This document shows, piece after piece, positions 17,808 to 28,433 of a DNA stretch of 64,000 nt. The position numbers were made by a program, and so were the translations under genes. The notes under the pieces are model-generated. The model was not told the DNA's origin and ran no database searches. It saw only the letters and a program-made list of their open reading frames with translations. The first letter of the stretch is position 1. Every line of letters starts with the position of its first letter. Origin of the DNA: Methylorubrum rhodesianum (GTDB taxonomy: Bacteria; Pseudomonadota; Alphaproteobacteria; Rhizobiales; Beijerinckiaceae); the NCBI RefSeq assembly GCF_014199985.1, contig NZ_JACHOS010000018.1, positions 1 to 64,000 on the forward strand. Direction: 5' to 3'.

Positions 17808-19379
17808 ATGGTCGCGAGCCTGAGCCGCACGAAGTCCACAGCCCCGGCACCGGGCGAATTGCTGTTTTCCGGCAACGACTGGGACTTCGAGACGATCCGG
17901 CGCATCCACGATGCCTGCGAGGCGGTGGCCGGGCCGGAGCTCGGCCTGTCGTGGTATCCGAACCAGATCGAGATCATCACCGCCGAGCAGATGCTCGACG
18001 CCTATGCCTCGATCGGCATGCCGCTGTTCTACAAGCACTGGTCCTTCGGCAAGCACTTTGCCCAGCAGGAGGCGAGCTACCGCCGCGGCCTGATGGGGCT
18101 CGCCTACGAGATCGTCATCAACTCCGATCCGTGCATCTCCTACGTCATGGAGGAGAACACGGCGACGATGCAGACGCTGGTGATCGCCCACGCCGCCTTC
18201 GGCCACAACCACTTCTTCAAGAACAACTACCTGTTCCGCCAGTGGACGGACGCCGAGGGCATCCTCGACTATCTCGATTTCGCCAAGGGCTACATCGCCC
18301 GCTGCGAGGAGCGCTACGGCCATCAGGCGGTGGAGCACGTGCTCGACGCGGCCCACGCCCTGATGAGCCAGGGCGTCCACCGCTACCCCCGCAAGAAGCG
18401 GCCGGACCTGGCGAGCGAGCAGCGGCGCGAGCGCGAGCGCGAGGAGCACGGCGAGCAGATCTACAACGATCTCTGGCGCACCCTGCCGGCCAAGGCCGGC
18501 GGGCAGAAGGGCGATCCGGCGCTGGAGCGGCGCCGGGCGCTGCTCGAACTGCCGCAGGAGAACATCCTCTACTTCCTGGAGAAGGTGGCCCCGCGGCTGC
18601 GGCCCTGGCAGCGCGAGATCCTGCGGATCGTGCGCCTCGTCGCGCAGTACTTCTACCCGCAGCGCCAGACCAAGGTGATGAACGAGGGCTGCGCCACCTA
18701 TTGCCACTACCGCATCATGAACGCGCTCTCGCAGAAGGGGCAGCTCAGCGAGGCGGCCTATCTCGAGTTCCTGACCTCGCACACCAACGTCATCCGCCAG
18801 CCGAACTTCGACGACCGTTCCTTCGGGGGTCACAACCCGTATGCGCTGGGCTTTGCCATGATGCAGGACATCGCCCGCATCGTCGAGCAGCCAAGCCAAG
18901 AGGATCGGGAGTGGTTCCCCGACATCGCCGGCACCGGCGACGCCATGGCGGTCTTGCGCGACTGCTGGGAGAATTACCGCGACGAGAGCTTCATCGCGCA
19001 GTTCCTCTCGCCGAAGCTGATGCGCGACATGCGCCTGTTCCACGTCGTGGACGATCCCGACGAGCCCGAGATGCGGGTCGAGGCGATCCACGACGAGCGC
19101 GGCTATCGCAAGATGCGCCGCTCCTTCGCCCGCCAGTACGACGTGGCCTGGCTCGACCCCGATATCGAGGTGGTGGACGTTGATCTGGAGGGCGACCGCC
19201 GGCTCATCCTCCACCACAAGGCGCTCAACCGCATCACCCTGCAGCGGGAGGATGCCCGGCGCGTGCTCCAGCACCTCGCGGATCTGTGGGGCTACGACGC
19301 GGTGCTCAAGGAGGTCGATCCGGCGAGCGGCGCGGTGCTGGTCGAGCACACCGCGAGCGCGCGGCCGATCTTCTTCTGA
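17808..19379 (+). CDS. spoVR: SpoVR family protein
   Basis: 523 residues, homologous to Bacillus SpoVR and E. coli YcgB. Typical segments: WDFETIRRIHDACE near the N-terminus, LSWYPNQIEIITAEQMLDAY, HWSFGKHF, and FLTSHTNVIRQP. It is the last gene of the prkA-yeaH-spoVR unit, 53 bases after yeaH, with a small stem (CCTCCTCGCGAGGGGAGG) between. Non-spore-formers carry it, so its role is not in spores here; a stress function with PrkA is inferred. Confidence 0.95.
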   Translation: MVASLSRTKSTAPAPGELLFSGNDWDFETIRRIHDACEAVAGPELGLSWYPNQIEIITAEQMLDAYASIGMPLFYKHWSFGKHFAQQEASYRRGLMGLAYEIVINSDPCISYVMEENTATMQTLVIAHAAFGHNHFFKNNYLFRQWTDAEGILDYLDFAKGYIARCEERYGHQAVEHVLDAAHALMSQGVHRYPRKKRPDLASEQRREREREEHGEQIYNDLWRTLPAKAGGQKGDPALERRRALLELPQENILYFLEKVAPRLRPWQREILRIVRLVAQYFYPQRQTKVMNEGCATYCHYRIMNALSQKGQLSEAAYLEFLTSHTNVIRQPNFDDRSFGGHNPYALGFAMMQDIARIVEQPSQEDREWFPDIAGTGDAMAVLRDCWENYRDESFIAQFLSPKLMRDMRLFHVVDDPDEPEMRVEAIHDERGYRKMRRSFARQYDVAWLDPDIEVVDVDLEGDRRLILHHKALNRITLQREDARRVLQHLADLWGYDAVLKEVDPASGAVLVEHTASARPIFF

Positions 19380-19509
19380 GCCCGTCCTCGCCGCTTCCGT
19401 CCTGGCGCGGCGGCGCCGAAGCAATCCAGGGCGCGACCCTTTCCTGAGGGGACGCGCTTCCGAAACGCTTCGCCGTCGCTCTATGACGGGGAGTGGATGA
19501 AGCAAACCT

Positions 19510-20169
19510 TCAGAGCGAGAGGATCGCGGCCCCCGCATCGCGCTCCTGCGCCGTGAAGCGGACGCGGCCTCCGTCCAGCACGGCGCCGCCGCCCGCGATC
19601 AGGGCGAGCGCGGCCGGGTAGAGCCGGTGCTCCTGCACGATCACCCGGGCGCTCAGCGTGTCGGCGTCGTCGCCCGGCAGCACCGGCACGGCGGCCTGCG
19701 CCACGATCGGCCCGGCATCGAGCTCCGGCACCACGTAGTGCACGGTGCAGCCGTGAAGGCGCACCCCCGCCTCCAGGGCGCGCTCGTGGGTGTGGGTGCC
19801 CTTGAACAGCGGCAGCAGCGAGGGGTGGATGTTGATCATCCGGCCCGCCCACGCCTCCACGAAGGCGTCGGTCAGAATGCGCATGAAGCCGGCGAGCACG
19901 ATCAGCTCGACCCCGGCGGCCTCGAGTTCCGCCTGGAGCGCGGCATCGAAACGCGCCCGGTCGGGGAACGCCTTGTGATCGATGGCGCTGGCCGGAATGC
20001 CCGCCTCCCGTGCCCGGACGAGGCCGGCGGCATCGGGGCGGTTCGAGAGCACGAGCACGATCTCGGCCGGATAGTCCGGGGCGCGCGCCGCTTCGATCAG
20101 CGAGACCATGTTCGAGCCGCGGCCCGAAATCAGGATCGCGATGCGCTTCTTCCGGATCGGAGCGCTCAC
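19510..20169 (-). CDS. purN: Phosphoribosylglycinamide formyltransferase
   Basis: Transfers a formyl group from 10-formyl-THF to GAR, third step of purine synthesis. It is 219 residues. The catalytic triad equivalent to Asn-His-Asp is N113, H115 and D151 ([10 protein letters not shown] and ELDAGPI), and the phosphate loop GRGSNM is near residue 16. The GTG start at 20167-20169 overlaps the purM stop as GTGA, so it is translated after purM. It ends convergently with spoVR with a 130-base gap. Confidence 0.97.
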   Translation of the reverse strand: MSAPIRKKRIAILISGRGSNMVSLIEAARAPDYPAEIVLVLSNRPDAAGLVRAREAGIPASAIDHKAFPDRARFDAALQAELEAAGVELIVLAGFMRILTDAFVEAWAGRMINIHPSLLPLFKGTHTHERALEAGVRLHGCTVHYVVPELDAGPIVAQAAVPVLPGDDADTLSARVIVQEHRLYPAALALIAGGGAVLDGGRVRFTAQERDAGAAILSL

Positions 20170-21233
20170 AGGGCGAGCTGCCCCGTGAACGTCACCGCCT
20201 CCGCCCCGCGCTCGGTGATGCGCCCGAGCCGGACCGGTGCCTCGCCGGCCTCGGCCAGAGCGTCCGCCACGGCGTCGGCGGCGTCGGCGGCGGCGACCAC
20301 CACCATGCCGATGCCGCAGTTGAAGGTGCGCAGCATCTCGTGCTCCGCGACGCCGCCCTCGCGCGCCAGCCAGCCGAAGACCGGCGGCACGGCGATGGCG
20401 GACAGGTCGATGTCGATGCCGACACCGTCGGGCAGGACGCGGGGGAGGTTGTCGGGGAAGCCGCCGCCGGTGATGTGGGCAAGCGCCTTGATCCCGCCGG
20501 CCCGCTTCAGGGCGGCGAGCAGCGGCTTCACGTAGATCCGGGTGGGCTCCAGCAGCGCCTCGCCGAGGCTGCGGCCGGGGGCGAAGGGGGCGTCGGCGTC
20601 CCACGGCAGTCCGGTCCTGGCCACGATCCGCCGCACCAGCGAGAAGCCGTTCGAGTGGACGCCCGAGGAGGGCAGGCCGAGCACGACGTCGCCGGGCAGG
20701 ATGCCGGGGCGCGGCAGCAGCGTGCCGCGCTCGGCCGCGCCGACCGAGAAGCCGGCGAGATCGTAGTCGGACCCGTCGTAGAGGCCCGGCATCTCGGCGG
20801 TCTCGCCGCCGATCAGGGCGCAGCCCGCCTGCCGGCAGCCTTCGGCGATGCCGCGGACGATGTCGGCGCCGACGCCGGGCACCAGTTTGCCGGTGGCGTA
20901 GTAGTCGAGGAAGAACAGAGGCTCGGCACCCTGGACGATGATGTCGTTGACGCACATCGCCACGAGGTCGATGCCGATCGTGTCGTGGCGTCCCGTTTCG
21001 ATCGCGATCTTCACCTTGGTGCCGACGCCGTCATTGGCGGCGACCAGGATCGCGTCCTTGAAGCCGGCGGCCTTGAGATCGAACAGGCCGCCGAAGCCGC
21101 CGATCTCGGCGTCCGCCCCCGGCCGGCGCGTGGAGCGCACCAGCGGCTTGATCGTCTCCACGAGCGCGTTGCCCGCGTCGATATCGACGCCGGCCTGCGC
21201 GTAGGTGAGCCCGTTCCCGTCCTGCGCCGTCAT
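20166..21233 (-). CDS. purM: Phosphoribosylformylglycinamidine cyclo-ligase
   Basis: AIR synthetase, fifth step of purine synthesis. It is 355 residues. Characteristic segments: [36 protein letters not shown], and [15 protein letters not shown]. It is the upstream member of a purM-purN pair with a 4-base overlap. The opposite-direction AI-2E-type transporter gene starts about 240 bases away, so that gap likely holds two promoters. Confidence 0.97.
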   Translation of the reverse strand: MTAQDGNGLTYAQAGVDIDAGNALVETIKPLVRSTRRPGADAEIGGFGGLFDLKAAGFKDAILVAANDGVGTKVKIAIETGRHDTIGIDLVAMCVNDIIVQGAEPLFFLDYYATGKLVPGVGADIVRGIAEGCRQAGCALIGGETAEMPGLYDGSDYDLAGFSVGAAERGTLLPRPGILPGDVVLGLPSSGVHSNGFSLVRRIVARTGLPWDADAPFAPGRSLGEALLEPTRIYVKPLLAALKRAGGIKALAHITGGGFPDNLPRVLPDGVGIDIDLSAIAVPPVFGWLAREGGVAEHEMLRTFNCGIGMVVVAAADAADAVADALAEAGEAPVRLGRITERGAEAVTFTGQLAL

Positions 21234-21476
21234 CGCCGCCCCGTCGTCCGGTCTGTGCTGGTCATCTGGCTGATCATGCGGAAACCCGCTGCCACATCGC
21301 GCCGCGATTGACCACTGCCGCCGGTGCGAGGCAGTGGGTTCGGCACAGCATCATGTTTCGCCGGATGCGGAAAGGGGCCGCGAACGGAGCCGCCCGGTTC
21401 CTTGCGGGCCGTGCCTTGACCCGGACCGTCACGCTTCCCACTGTCCGTGCCGGCCGACGGAAAGGAAGAGACCTCG

Positions 21477-22568
21477 ATGCGCAGCCGAGCAATCATCGGG
21501 CTCTCGATCCTCGCGGTCCTCATCTTCCTGCTCTACGAACTGCGCGAGGTGATGCTGCCCTTCGTGGCGGGGCTGGCGCTCGCCTACCTGCTCGATCCGC
21601 TCGCCGACCGGCTGGAGCGGCTCGGCCTCGGCCGGCTCGCCGCGACCCTGCTGATCCTGGCGGGCTTCGTCGTCGGGTTCGTGCTGCTGCTCATCATCGT
21701 GGTGCCGCTCGCCGCCGGCCAGATCGCCTCTCTGGTCAACGCCCTGCCGACCATGGTGGGCAAGCTGCAGAGCATCCTCGTCGAGCGTGCCGGCCCGCTG
21801 CTTCAGCGCGTCGGCGGAACGGAGGTGGTCAGCGAGCTGCAATCCTCCGTCGGCACGCTGGTGGGGCAGGGCGGGACATGGTTCCTCGCCTTCCTCAAAT
21901 CGCTCTGGACCGGGAGCCAGGCGCTGGTCTCGATCGCCTCGCTGCTCGTCGTCACGCCGGTCGTCGCCTTCTACGTGCTGCACGACTGGGACCGGATGAT
22001 CGCCACCCTCGACAGCTGGGTGCCGCCGCGCCACCGCCCGACCGCGCGGCGTCTCGCGGGCGAGATCGACGGGGCGGTGACCGGCTTCGTGCGCGGCCAG
22101 AGCCTCGTCTGCCTGATCCTCGGCTCGTTCTACGCGGTCGGCCTGTTCCTCGTCGGGCTGAACTTCGGCGTCCTGATCGGGATGATCTCGGGGCTCCTCA
22201 CCTTCATCCCCTATGTCGGTACGCTCACCGGCTTCATGCTCTCCGTCGGTGTCGCCCTGGTGCAATGGTGGCCCTCGGGCGACTGGCTGCATATCGGGCT
22301 CACCGTCGGCATCTTTCTCGTCGGGCAGTTCCTGGAGGGCAACGTGATCTCGCCCAAGCTCGTGGGCGACTCGGTCGGCCTCCATCCGGTCTGGCTGATG
22401 TTCGCGCTGCTGGCCTTCGGCTCGCTGTTCGGCTTCCTCGGGCTGCTGCTCGCCGTGCCGGTCGCCGCCTCCATCGGCGTCGTCGTGCGCTTCGGCATCG
22501 AGCGCTATCTCGAGAGCCGGCTCTATCGGGGCGAGGAGCCCGTGCTGATCATGGACCGGGACAAGTGA
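21477..22568 (+). CDS. AI-2E family transporter (PerM/YdiK-like)
   Basis: Integral membrane protein of 363 residues with about seven or eight hydrophobic segments, including an N-terminal one directly after MRSRAIIG and a large central region without membrane spans. Conserved motifs: DWDRM, FVRGQSLVCLILG, LTFIPYVGTLTG, and QFLEGNVISPKLVGDSVGLHP. I chose the ATG 21477, preceded by GGAAGAGA. The substrate is not known; the AI-2 name comes from E. coli TqsA and should not be taken literally here. It sits between purM and hdaA as in many Rhizobiales. Confidence 0.87.
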   Translation: MRSRAIIGLSILAVLIFLLYELREVMLPFVAGLALAYLLDPLADRLERLGLGRLAATLLILAGFVVGFVLLLIIVVPLAAGQIASLVNALPTMVGKLQSILVERAGPLLQRVGGTEVVSELQSSVGTLVGQGGTWFLAFLKSLWTGSQALVSIASLLVVTPVVAFYVLHDWDRMIATLDSWVPPRHRPTARRLAGEIDGAVTGFVRGQSLVCLILGSFYAVGLFLVGLNFGVLIGMISGLLTFIPYVGTLTGFMLSVGVALVQWWPSGDWLHIGLTVGIFLVGQFLEGNVISPKLVGDSVGLHPVWLMFALLAFGSLFGFLGLLLAVPVAASIGVVVRFGIERYLESRLYRGEEPVLIMDRDK

Positions 22569-22620
22569 GGCTGCCTCCGCTCCGAGCCGAGCCGAACCGT
22601 TCCCAAGGCGAGAGCGAACG

Positions 22621-23094
22621 ATGCGTCCCGAATTGGCAGACCCCTTTCCCGATGCGCTGCGCCTGAGGCGCGCGATCCGTGCCGCGAGGGAGCTCTACAC
22701 CCGGCACGAGGCGGGGCAGCCGACCCGCGAGGCGCTGGAGGCCTTTTCCCGGCTCGTGGGCGTGAAGGTCGGCGCCGCCGATCTCGACGGGGCCTTCGGA
22801 TCGGTCGATCCGGACACCTTCGCCAAGCGGCACCTGCTCTCGCCCGACCGCGTCCACGGCGATCTCGACCGGGACGAGATGGTGGAACTGGTCGAGCGGA
22901 TCATGGCCGCGGAGGGCGGGGAGTTCGAGCTGGAATACTCGCTCGCTTGCATCGCCCGCAGCAGCGGCAATCCCGACATCTCCGCGTTCATCTTCTCTCG
23001 GGCAGGCGAATCGGCCGGCGCGGACGAGATCGTCGCCCGGGCGATCCGGGATGCGGGGGCAGCCGTCATCGCTCTCCCGCCCCCGCGCGGCTGA
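22621..23094 (+). CDS. Hypothetical protein between the AI-2E transporter and hdaA
   Basis: Not recognised. 157 residues, acidic, soluble, no signal or membrane span. The first half is helical (RRAIRAARELYTRHEAGQ). The second half has the LDRDEMVELVERIM and EYSLACIARSSGNPDISAFIFSRAG segments. Starts 52 bases after the transporter and ends 61 bases before hdaA, so probably co-transcribed. Coding bias (GC-rich third positions) and fit in the cluster support it being real. Confidence 0.6.
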   Translation: MRPELADPFPDALRLRRAIRAARELYTRHEAGQPTREALEAFSRLVGVKVGAADLDGAFGSVDPDTFAKRHLLSPDRVHGDLDRDEMVELVERIMAAEGGEFELEYSLACIARSSGNPDISAFIFSRAGESAGADEIVARAIRDAGAAVIALPPPRG

Positions 23095-23155
23095 GGCGCC
23101 GCTCCCCGTCGATCCGCAAGGACGCGGCCGTGCCTCCCTGTGTATGCTGAGCCCC

Positions 23156-23953
23156 ATGCGCGACACCGCTCCCCCCAAGCAGCTCACCTTCGACCTGCCG
23201 CTCGACCCGCGCTACGGCGCCGAGGATTTCCTCGTCAGCCCCTCCAACGAGGAGGCCTATGCGCTGATCGAGGCGTGGCCCGATTGGCCCGACACCGTGT
23301 TCCTGCTGCGCGGGCCGCCCGGCAGCGGCAAGAGCCATCTCGCCTCGATCTGGGCGACGCGGGCGCAGGCCTGGACGGTCTCCGCCGCGGATGTCGGCGG
23401 GAGCAACGTCTCCCACCTCATCTCCAACGGCGCCCTCGTGATCGAGGACGTGGACCGCGAGGCCGGCCGCGACGAGGCGGCCCTGTTCCACCTGCTCAAC
23501 CTCGCCCGCGAGCGGCGCTTTCCGGTGCTGCTCACGGCCTGCGGAGGAGTGGACGGCTTCGGCCTGAGGGTCGCCGACCTGCGCTCGCGGCTGCGGCTCG
23601 CGCCCGGCGCCGAGATCGGTCCGCCGGACGACGCGCTGCTGAAGGCGGTCATCGTCAAGCTGTTCGCCGACCGGCAGCTCGGGATCGACACCTCGGTGGT
23701 CGACGCTCTGGCCCTGCGGATCGATCGCTCGCTCGCCCGCGTCCGCGAGGTCGTGGCCGAACTCGATCGCGATGCGCTCGGTCGCCGCCGCCGCATCACC
23801 CGCCCGCTGGCCCTCGCCGTCCTCGAGCGGATGGAGGCGGCCGACGGGCGCCAGGAGGCGGGCGAGGAAGCTCAAGATGCGGAAGCCCAGGATTCGGAAG
23901 CCCAAGACGCGAAAGGTCGGGATGCGGATCCGCCGGACGAGGGCGTCGTGTGA
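23156..23953 (+). CDS. hdaA: DnaA-related regulator HdaA (Hda-like inactivator of DnaA)
   Basis: AAA+ protein that, with the DNA-loaded sliding clamp, stimulates ATP hydrolysis by DnaA. It is 265 residues. The N-terminus KQLTFDL (residues 8-14) fits the clamp-binding motif of Hda proteins. Walker A GPPGSGKS is at 53-60, Walker B LVIEDVD near 97, and sensor/lid residues follow. The last 40 residues form an acidic EAQDAEAQDSEAQDA repeat tail that Hda proteins normally lack. An in-frame ATG at 23144 is an alternative start. Position next to ppk and ppx is standard. Confidence 0.9.
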   Translation: MRDTAPPKQLTFDLPLDPRYGAEDFLVSPSNEEAYALIEAWPDWPDTVFLLRGPPGSGKSHLASIWATRAQAWTVSAADVGGSNVSHLISNGALVIEDVDREAGRDEAALFHLLNLARERRFPVLLTACGGVDGFGLRVADLRSRLRLAPGAEIGPPDDALLKAVIVKLFADRQLGIDTSVVDALALRIDRSLARVREVVAELDRDALGRRRRITRPLALAVLERMEAADGRQEAGEEAQDAEAQDSEAQDAKGRDADPPDEGVV

Positions 23954-24146
23954 GCCCGGGACGGTTGTCACGAAACCGTCAAACAGGTTCGATGCCCCTA
24001 TGCTAGGGAGCCGCGCCGGAACGAAGCGTTCTCGGACTGAGGCGGGGGCCGCTTCGTCGCGAGGGTGCGCCACGATGCATGGATCGGAGCCGTTCCCGGT
24101 CGCATTGTGATCGGTAGGGCCTGCGAGGCGGAAGGGAGTCAGGGCG

Positions 24147-26513
24147 TTGTCGGAAGTGGAGTCGGATGCCGTCGTCCGGAACGCGGAGATGACCGAGGCC
24201 GAAGAAACGAGTCTCGCCACCGAGCGGGGGGTGCGCAGCGAATCCGCCCGCGCCCGCACCGCCCGCGCCGCCCGCATCCTCGCCGCGGAAAAGGCCGCCG
24301 AGAAGCCGGCCGAGCCCGTTGCGGAGAGGGAGGGTGCCGCAGCCGAGGCCGCCCGCGAGCCGGTGCTGGAGGCCGGCCGGTCGCTGCGCCACTCGCCCGA
24401 GCGTTTCGTGAATCGTGAGCTGTCCTGGCTCCAGTTCAACCGCCGGGTGCTGGAGGAATCCGCCAACCCGAACCATCCGCTGCTGGAGCAGCTTCGCTTC
24501 CTCTCGATCTCGGCCAACAACCTCGACGAGTTCTTCATGGTGCGGGTGGCCGGCCTGCACGATCAGGTTCGTGCCGGGCTCGTCGTGCCCTCGCAGGACG
24601 GACTGACCCCCTCCGAGCAGCTCGCGCGCATCGGCAACGAGGTCTCGCGGCTGGCCCTCGACCAGCAGGAGCGCTGGCGGGCGCTGCGGGAGGAGCTGAA
24701 CGCCAGTGGCATCCATCTGGCCGATCCGTCCGAGCTGTCGGACGAGCACCTCGCCTGGCTCGACGACTACTTCCTGTCCTACATCTTCCCGGTGCTGACG
24801 CCGCTCGCCATCGACCCGGCGCACCCTTTCCCGTTCATCCCCAATCTCGGCTTCACTGTCGCGCTGATGATGGTGCGCCCGCGCGACGGGCGCACCCTGC
24901 GTGCCCTGATCCGCCTGCCGTCCCTGCTCGACCGCTTCGTCCGCCTGCCCGACGTGGCCGGCGACGGCACCGCCCGTTTCATCGCGATCGAGCAGGTGAT
25001 CGCGAAATACGCGAGCCGGCTCTTCCCCGGCTACTCGCTGAAGGGGCAGGGCGCCTTCCGTGTCGTGCGCGACTCCGATCTCGAGATCGAGGAGGAGGCG
25101 GAGGACCTCGTCCTGCACTTCGAATCGGCGATCAAGCGCCGCCGCCGCGGCGTCGTCATCCGCCTTGAGATCGAGGCGGGCATGACGGAGGAGCTGCGCG
25201 CCTTCGTCGCCGACGAACTGGAGATTGCCCCCGATTCGGTCTTCGTGGTCGAGGGAATGCTCGCGCTCAACGAGCTGTCGCAGATCGTCGGGATCGACCG
25301 GCCGGACCTCAAGTTCAAGCCCTACAATCCGCGCTTCCCCGAGCGGATTCGCGAATCGGGCGGCGACGTCTTCGCCGCGATCCGGCAGAAGGACTTCATC
25401 GTCCACCACCCCTACGAGTCGTTCGATTCGGTGGTGCAGTTTCTGGGTCAGGCCGCCCGGGACCCCAACGTGGTGGCGATCAAGCAGACGCTCTACCGCA
25501 CCTCCTCCAACTCGCCGATCGTCGCCGCGCTGGCGGAGGCCGCCGAGGCCGGCAAGTCGGTCACCGCGCTGGTCGAGCTGAAGGCCCGCTTCGACGAGGA
25601 GGCCAATATCCGCTGGGCGCGCAACCTGGAGAAAGCGGGCGCGCAGGTGGTGTTCGGCTTCGTCGAATTGAAGACCCACGCCAAGCTGTCGATGGTGGTG
25701 CGCCGCGAGGGCGACCGCCTAGTGACCTACTGCCATCTCGGAACCGGCAACTACCACCCGATCACCGCCCGGATCTACACCGACCTCTCCTTCTTCACCG
25801 CCGATCCGGCCATCGCCCGGGACGTCTCGCGCATCTTCAACTTCGTCACCGGCTATGCCGAGCCGGCGGAGCTGGAGCGCATGGCGGTCTCGCCGCTGAC
25901 CCTGAAGCCGCGCCTCCTGCAGCACATCGAGGAGGAGATCGCCCATGCCCGGGCCGGACGTCCGGCGGCGATCTGGATCAAGTGCAACTCGCTGGTCGAT
26001 CCGCAGATCATCGACGCGCTCTACGACGCGAGCCAGGAGGGCGTGCAGATCGACTGCATCGTGCGCGGCATCTGCTGCCTGCGGCCCGGCATCCCGGGCC
26101 TGTCCGACACGATCCGGGTGAAGTCGATCGTCGGGCGCTTCCTCGAGCACGAGCGTGTCTACGCCTTCGGCAACGGCGCCGGGCTGCCGCACCCGAAGGC
26201 CACCGTCTACATCTCCTCGGCCGACCTGATGCAGCGCAACCTCGACCGGCGGGTCGAGGCGCTGCTGCCGATCACGAACCCGACTGTGCATCAGCAGGTG
26301 CTCGACCAGATCATGCTGGCCAACCTTCTCGACAACCGGCAGAGCTGGCGTGTACTGGCATCGGGTGCGAGCGAGCGGATCAGCCCCGCGGAAGGGGAGG
26401 AGCCGTTCAATGCGCACAAGTATTTCATGACGAATCCGAGCCTATCCGGGCGCGGCAAGTCGTCGAAGAAATCAAGTCCGCGGGCGCTCAGCCGCCGCGC
26501 CCAGCGGTCCTGA
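24147..26513 (+). CDS. ppk: Polyphosphate kinase 1
   Basis: Reversibly makes inorganic polyphosphate from ATP. It is 788 residues, longer than usual because of an alanine/glutamate-rich N-terminal extension of about 80 residues before [18 protein letters not shown]. The autophosphorylated histidine is H530 (CHLGTGNYH), and the family segments KTHAKLS and [11 protein letters not shown] are present. A TTG start at 24147 has a good AGGGAG eight bases upstream; the ATG at 24189 is possible. ppx follows, separated by a hairpin, so synthesis and breakdown of polyP are encoded together. Confidence 0.95.
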   Translation: MSEVESDAVVRNAEMTEAEETSLATERGVRSESARARTARAARILAAEKAAEKPAEPVAEREGAAAEAAREPVLEAGRSLRHSPERFVNRELSWLQFNRRVLEESANPNHPLLEQLRFLSISANNLDEFFMVRVAGLHDQVRAGLVVPSQDGLTPSEQLARIGNEVSRLALDQQERWRALREELNASGIHLADPSELSDEHLAWLDDYFLSYIFPVLTPLAIDPAHPFPFIPNLGFTVALMMVRPRDGRTLRALIRLPSLLDRFVRLPDVAGDGTARFIAIEQVIAKYASRLFPGYSLKGQGAFRVVRDSDLEIEEEAEDLVLHFESAIKRRRRGVVIRLEIEAGMTEELRAFVADELEIAPDSVFVVEGMLALNELSQIVGIDRPDLKFKPYNPRFPERIRESGGDVFAAIRQKDFIVHHPYESFDSVVQFLGQAARDPNVVAIKQTLYRTSSNSPIVAALAEAAEAGKSVTALVELKARFDEEANIRWARNLEKAGAQVVFGFVELKTHAKLSMVVRREGDRLVTYCHLGTGNYHPITARIYTDLSFFTADPAIARDVSRIFNFVTGYAEPAELERMAVSPLTLKPRLLQHIEEEIAHARAGRPAAIWIKCNSLVDPQIIDALYDASQEGVQIDCIVRGICCLRPGIPGLSDTIRVKSIVGRFLEHERVYAFGNGAGLPHPKATVYISSADLMQRNLDRRVEALLPITNPTVHQQVLDQIMLANLLDNRQSWRVLASGASERISPAEGEEPFNAHKYFMTNPSLSGRGKSSKKSSPRALSRRAQRS

Positions 26514-26547
26514 TTGCGGGGTCGGCCTCCCGGCCCCATCATCGTGA

Positions 26548-26567
26548 GCGCCCCGTCCGCGGGGCGC
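26548..26567 (+). other. Hairpin in the ppk-ppx gap
   Basis: GCGCCCCG/CGGGGCGC, an 8-bp perfect stem with loop TCCG. No T-run follows, so it may reduce read-through or stabilise mRNA ends. Confidence 0.5.
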
Positions 26568-26587
26568 CTCCCTGACACGGGGGCTGC

Positions 26588-28141
26588 ATGGGTCCGACAC
26601 GTCCTCACCTGACGCTCGCCCACTCCGCCGAACGGCCGGCTCCGATGATCACTGGCATGACGTTCGAACCCGTCGCGATCATTGATATCGGTTCGAATTC
26701 CGTGCGGCTCGTCGCCTATGACGGCTTCCAGCGCGCCCCGACGCCGCTCTACAACGAGAAGGTCCTGTGCGGTCTCGGCCGCAGCGTCTTCTCCACCGGC
26801 CGCCTCAACGAGGATTCGGTGCAGCGGGCGCTCACGGCGCTCCGCCGCTTCCGCGTCCTGTGCGACACGATGCGGGTCTCGCGCACCTTCGTCCTGGCCA
26901 CCGCCGCTGCCCGGGATGCCGCCAACGGCCCGGCCTTCCTGGAGGCGGCGCGCGAGGCGCTGGGCCAGGAGATCGAGCTCCTCTCCGGCCGGCGCGAGGC
27001 GGAGCTGTCGGCGCTCGGTGTCGTCTCCGGCTTCTACGCACCCGACGGCGTGGTGGGCGATCTCGGCGGCGGCTCGCTCGAACTCGTCGACGTCAAGGGC
27101 ACCACGGTCGGCCAGGGCGTGACCATGCCGCTCGGCGGGCTGGCGCTCCAGGATCTCTCCGAGGGCTCCCTCAAGAAGGCGCGCAAGATCGCCCGGGAGC
27201 ATCTGAAGAAGGCCGAGCCGCAGCTCGACACCCTGCGCGGGCGCAGTTTCTACGCCGTCGGCGGCACGTGGCGGGCGCTGGCCCGCCTGCATCAGGCCGC
27301 CCGGCAATACCCGCTCCACGTCATGCACGGCTACACGGTTGAGCCCTCCGACGAACTGAGCTTCCTCGAAATGGTCGAGCAGACCGATGCCGCGACCCTG
27401 CAGGAGGTCGAGAGCATCTCCGAGGCGCGCCGGCCGCTTCTGGCCTTCGGTGCGGTGGTGCTCGAAGAGATCATCCGGCTGGGCCGGCCCCGCGAGATCG
27501 CAATCTCCGCCTTCGGCGTGCGCGAGGGCCTGCTGTTCGAACAGCTCGACCGCGAGACCCGCCTCACCGACCCGCTGATCGTCTCGGCCCAGGAATTGAA
27601 CGGGCAGCGCGCCCGCTCGCCCGATCACGGCGAGGAACTGCGCGACTGGACCGACCACTTCATCACCACCCTCGACGGCCCCGAGACCGCGGGTGAGCGC
27701 CGCTTGCGCCACGCGGCCTGCCTGCTCTCCGATATCGGCTGGCGGGCGCATCCCGATTACCGCGGCGAGCAGAGCCTCAACGTGCTCGCCAACGCCGCCT
27801 TTGCCGGCATCGACCATCCCGGCCGCGCCTATCTCGCCCTGTCGGGCTACTTCCGCCACGAGGGCGTGGCGCCGGAGAAGGCGAGCCCGACCCTGCGCGC
27901 GCTCGCCGGTCCGCGCCTGTTCGACCGCGCCCGTCTCGTCGGCGCGCTGATGCGCGTCGCCTTCCCGATCTCGGCCGGAATGGCCGGACCGCTCAAGCGG
28001 ATGCCGGTGGCGGTAGAGGACGGCAAGGTGGTGCTGCGCCTGCCCGCCGACCGGGCCGAGCTCAACGGCGAGCGCCTGCTGAGCCGCGTGCGGGGTCTGG
28101 GCCGCGTGGTCGGCCTCGACGGGCGCGTCGAGATCGTCTGA
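26588..28141 (+). CDS. ppx: Exopolyphosphatase, Ppx/GppA family
   Basis: Degrades polyphosphate (or pppGpp), antagonist of Ppk. 517 residues from the ATG 26588, which has a GGGGG six bases upstream; ATGs at 26645 or 26657 would start closer to the phosphate-binding motif IDIGSNSVRLV. The second nucleotide-binding motif GDLGGGSLELV is visible. The C-terminal third is the helical HD-like extension seen in long Ppx enzymes. PolyP versus pppGpp preference is not visible in the sequence. Confidence 0.92.
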   Translation: MGPTRPHLTLAHSAERPAPMITGMTFEPVAIIDIGSNSVRLVAYDGFQRAPTPLYNEKVLCGLGRSVFSTGRLNEDSVQRALTALRRFRVLCDTMRVSRTFVLATAAARDAANGPAFLEAAREALGQEIELLSGRREAELSALGVVSGFYAPDGVVGDLGGGSLELVDVKGTTVGQGVTMPLGGLALQDLSEGSLKKARKIAREHLKKAEPQLDTLRGRSFYAVGGTWRALARLHQAARQYPLHVMHGYTVEPSDELSFLEMVEQTDAATLQEVESISEARRPLLAFGAVVLEEIIRLGRPREIAISAFGVREGLLFEQLDRETRLTDPLIVSAQELNGQRARSPDHGEELRDWTDHFITTLDGPETAGERRLRHAACLLSDIGWRAHPDYRGEQSLNVLANAAFAGIDHPGRAYLALSGYFRHEGVAPEKASPTLRALAGPRLFDRARLVGALMRVAFPISAGMAGPLKRMPVAVEDGKVVLRLPADRAELNGERLLSRVRGLGRVVGLDGRVEIV

Positions 28142-28433
28142 GATCCCGGCGGGGAACCGCCGCAAACGGGTTTCCCGGACACCGGCTCGCCGTCCTCGCG
28201 GATGCCTCTGGAGGATTTTCGACGGGTCGTTCGGAGCGAGGATCGACGAGGCCGGTCAGCGCCTCGCATTCGAGCAAGGTCTCGCTGTCGACCGCGTACA
28301 TCCCGTCGTGGTCGTCACGCCAACGCGTCGGCACAGCGGGATAGGCTCTCTCCCGCGGTTCCCGGTACGGCCCGCGAGCCGCGCTCCAACCCTTGGTTCA
28401 TGTCGCGGTGGGTTCCCGACCACCGCGGCCGGC

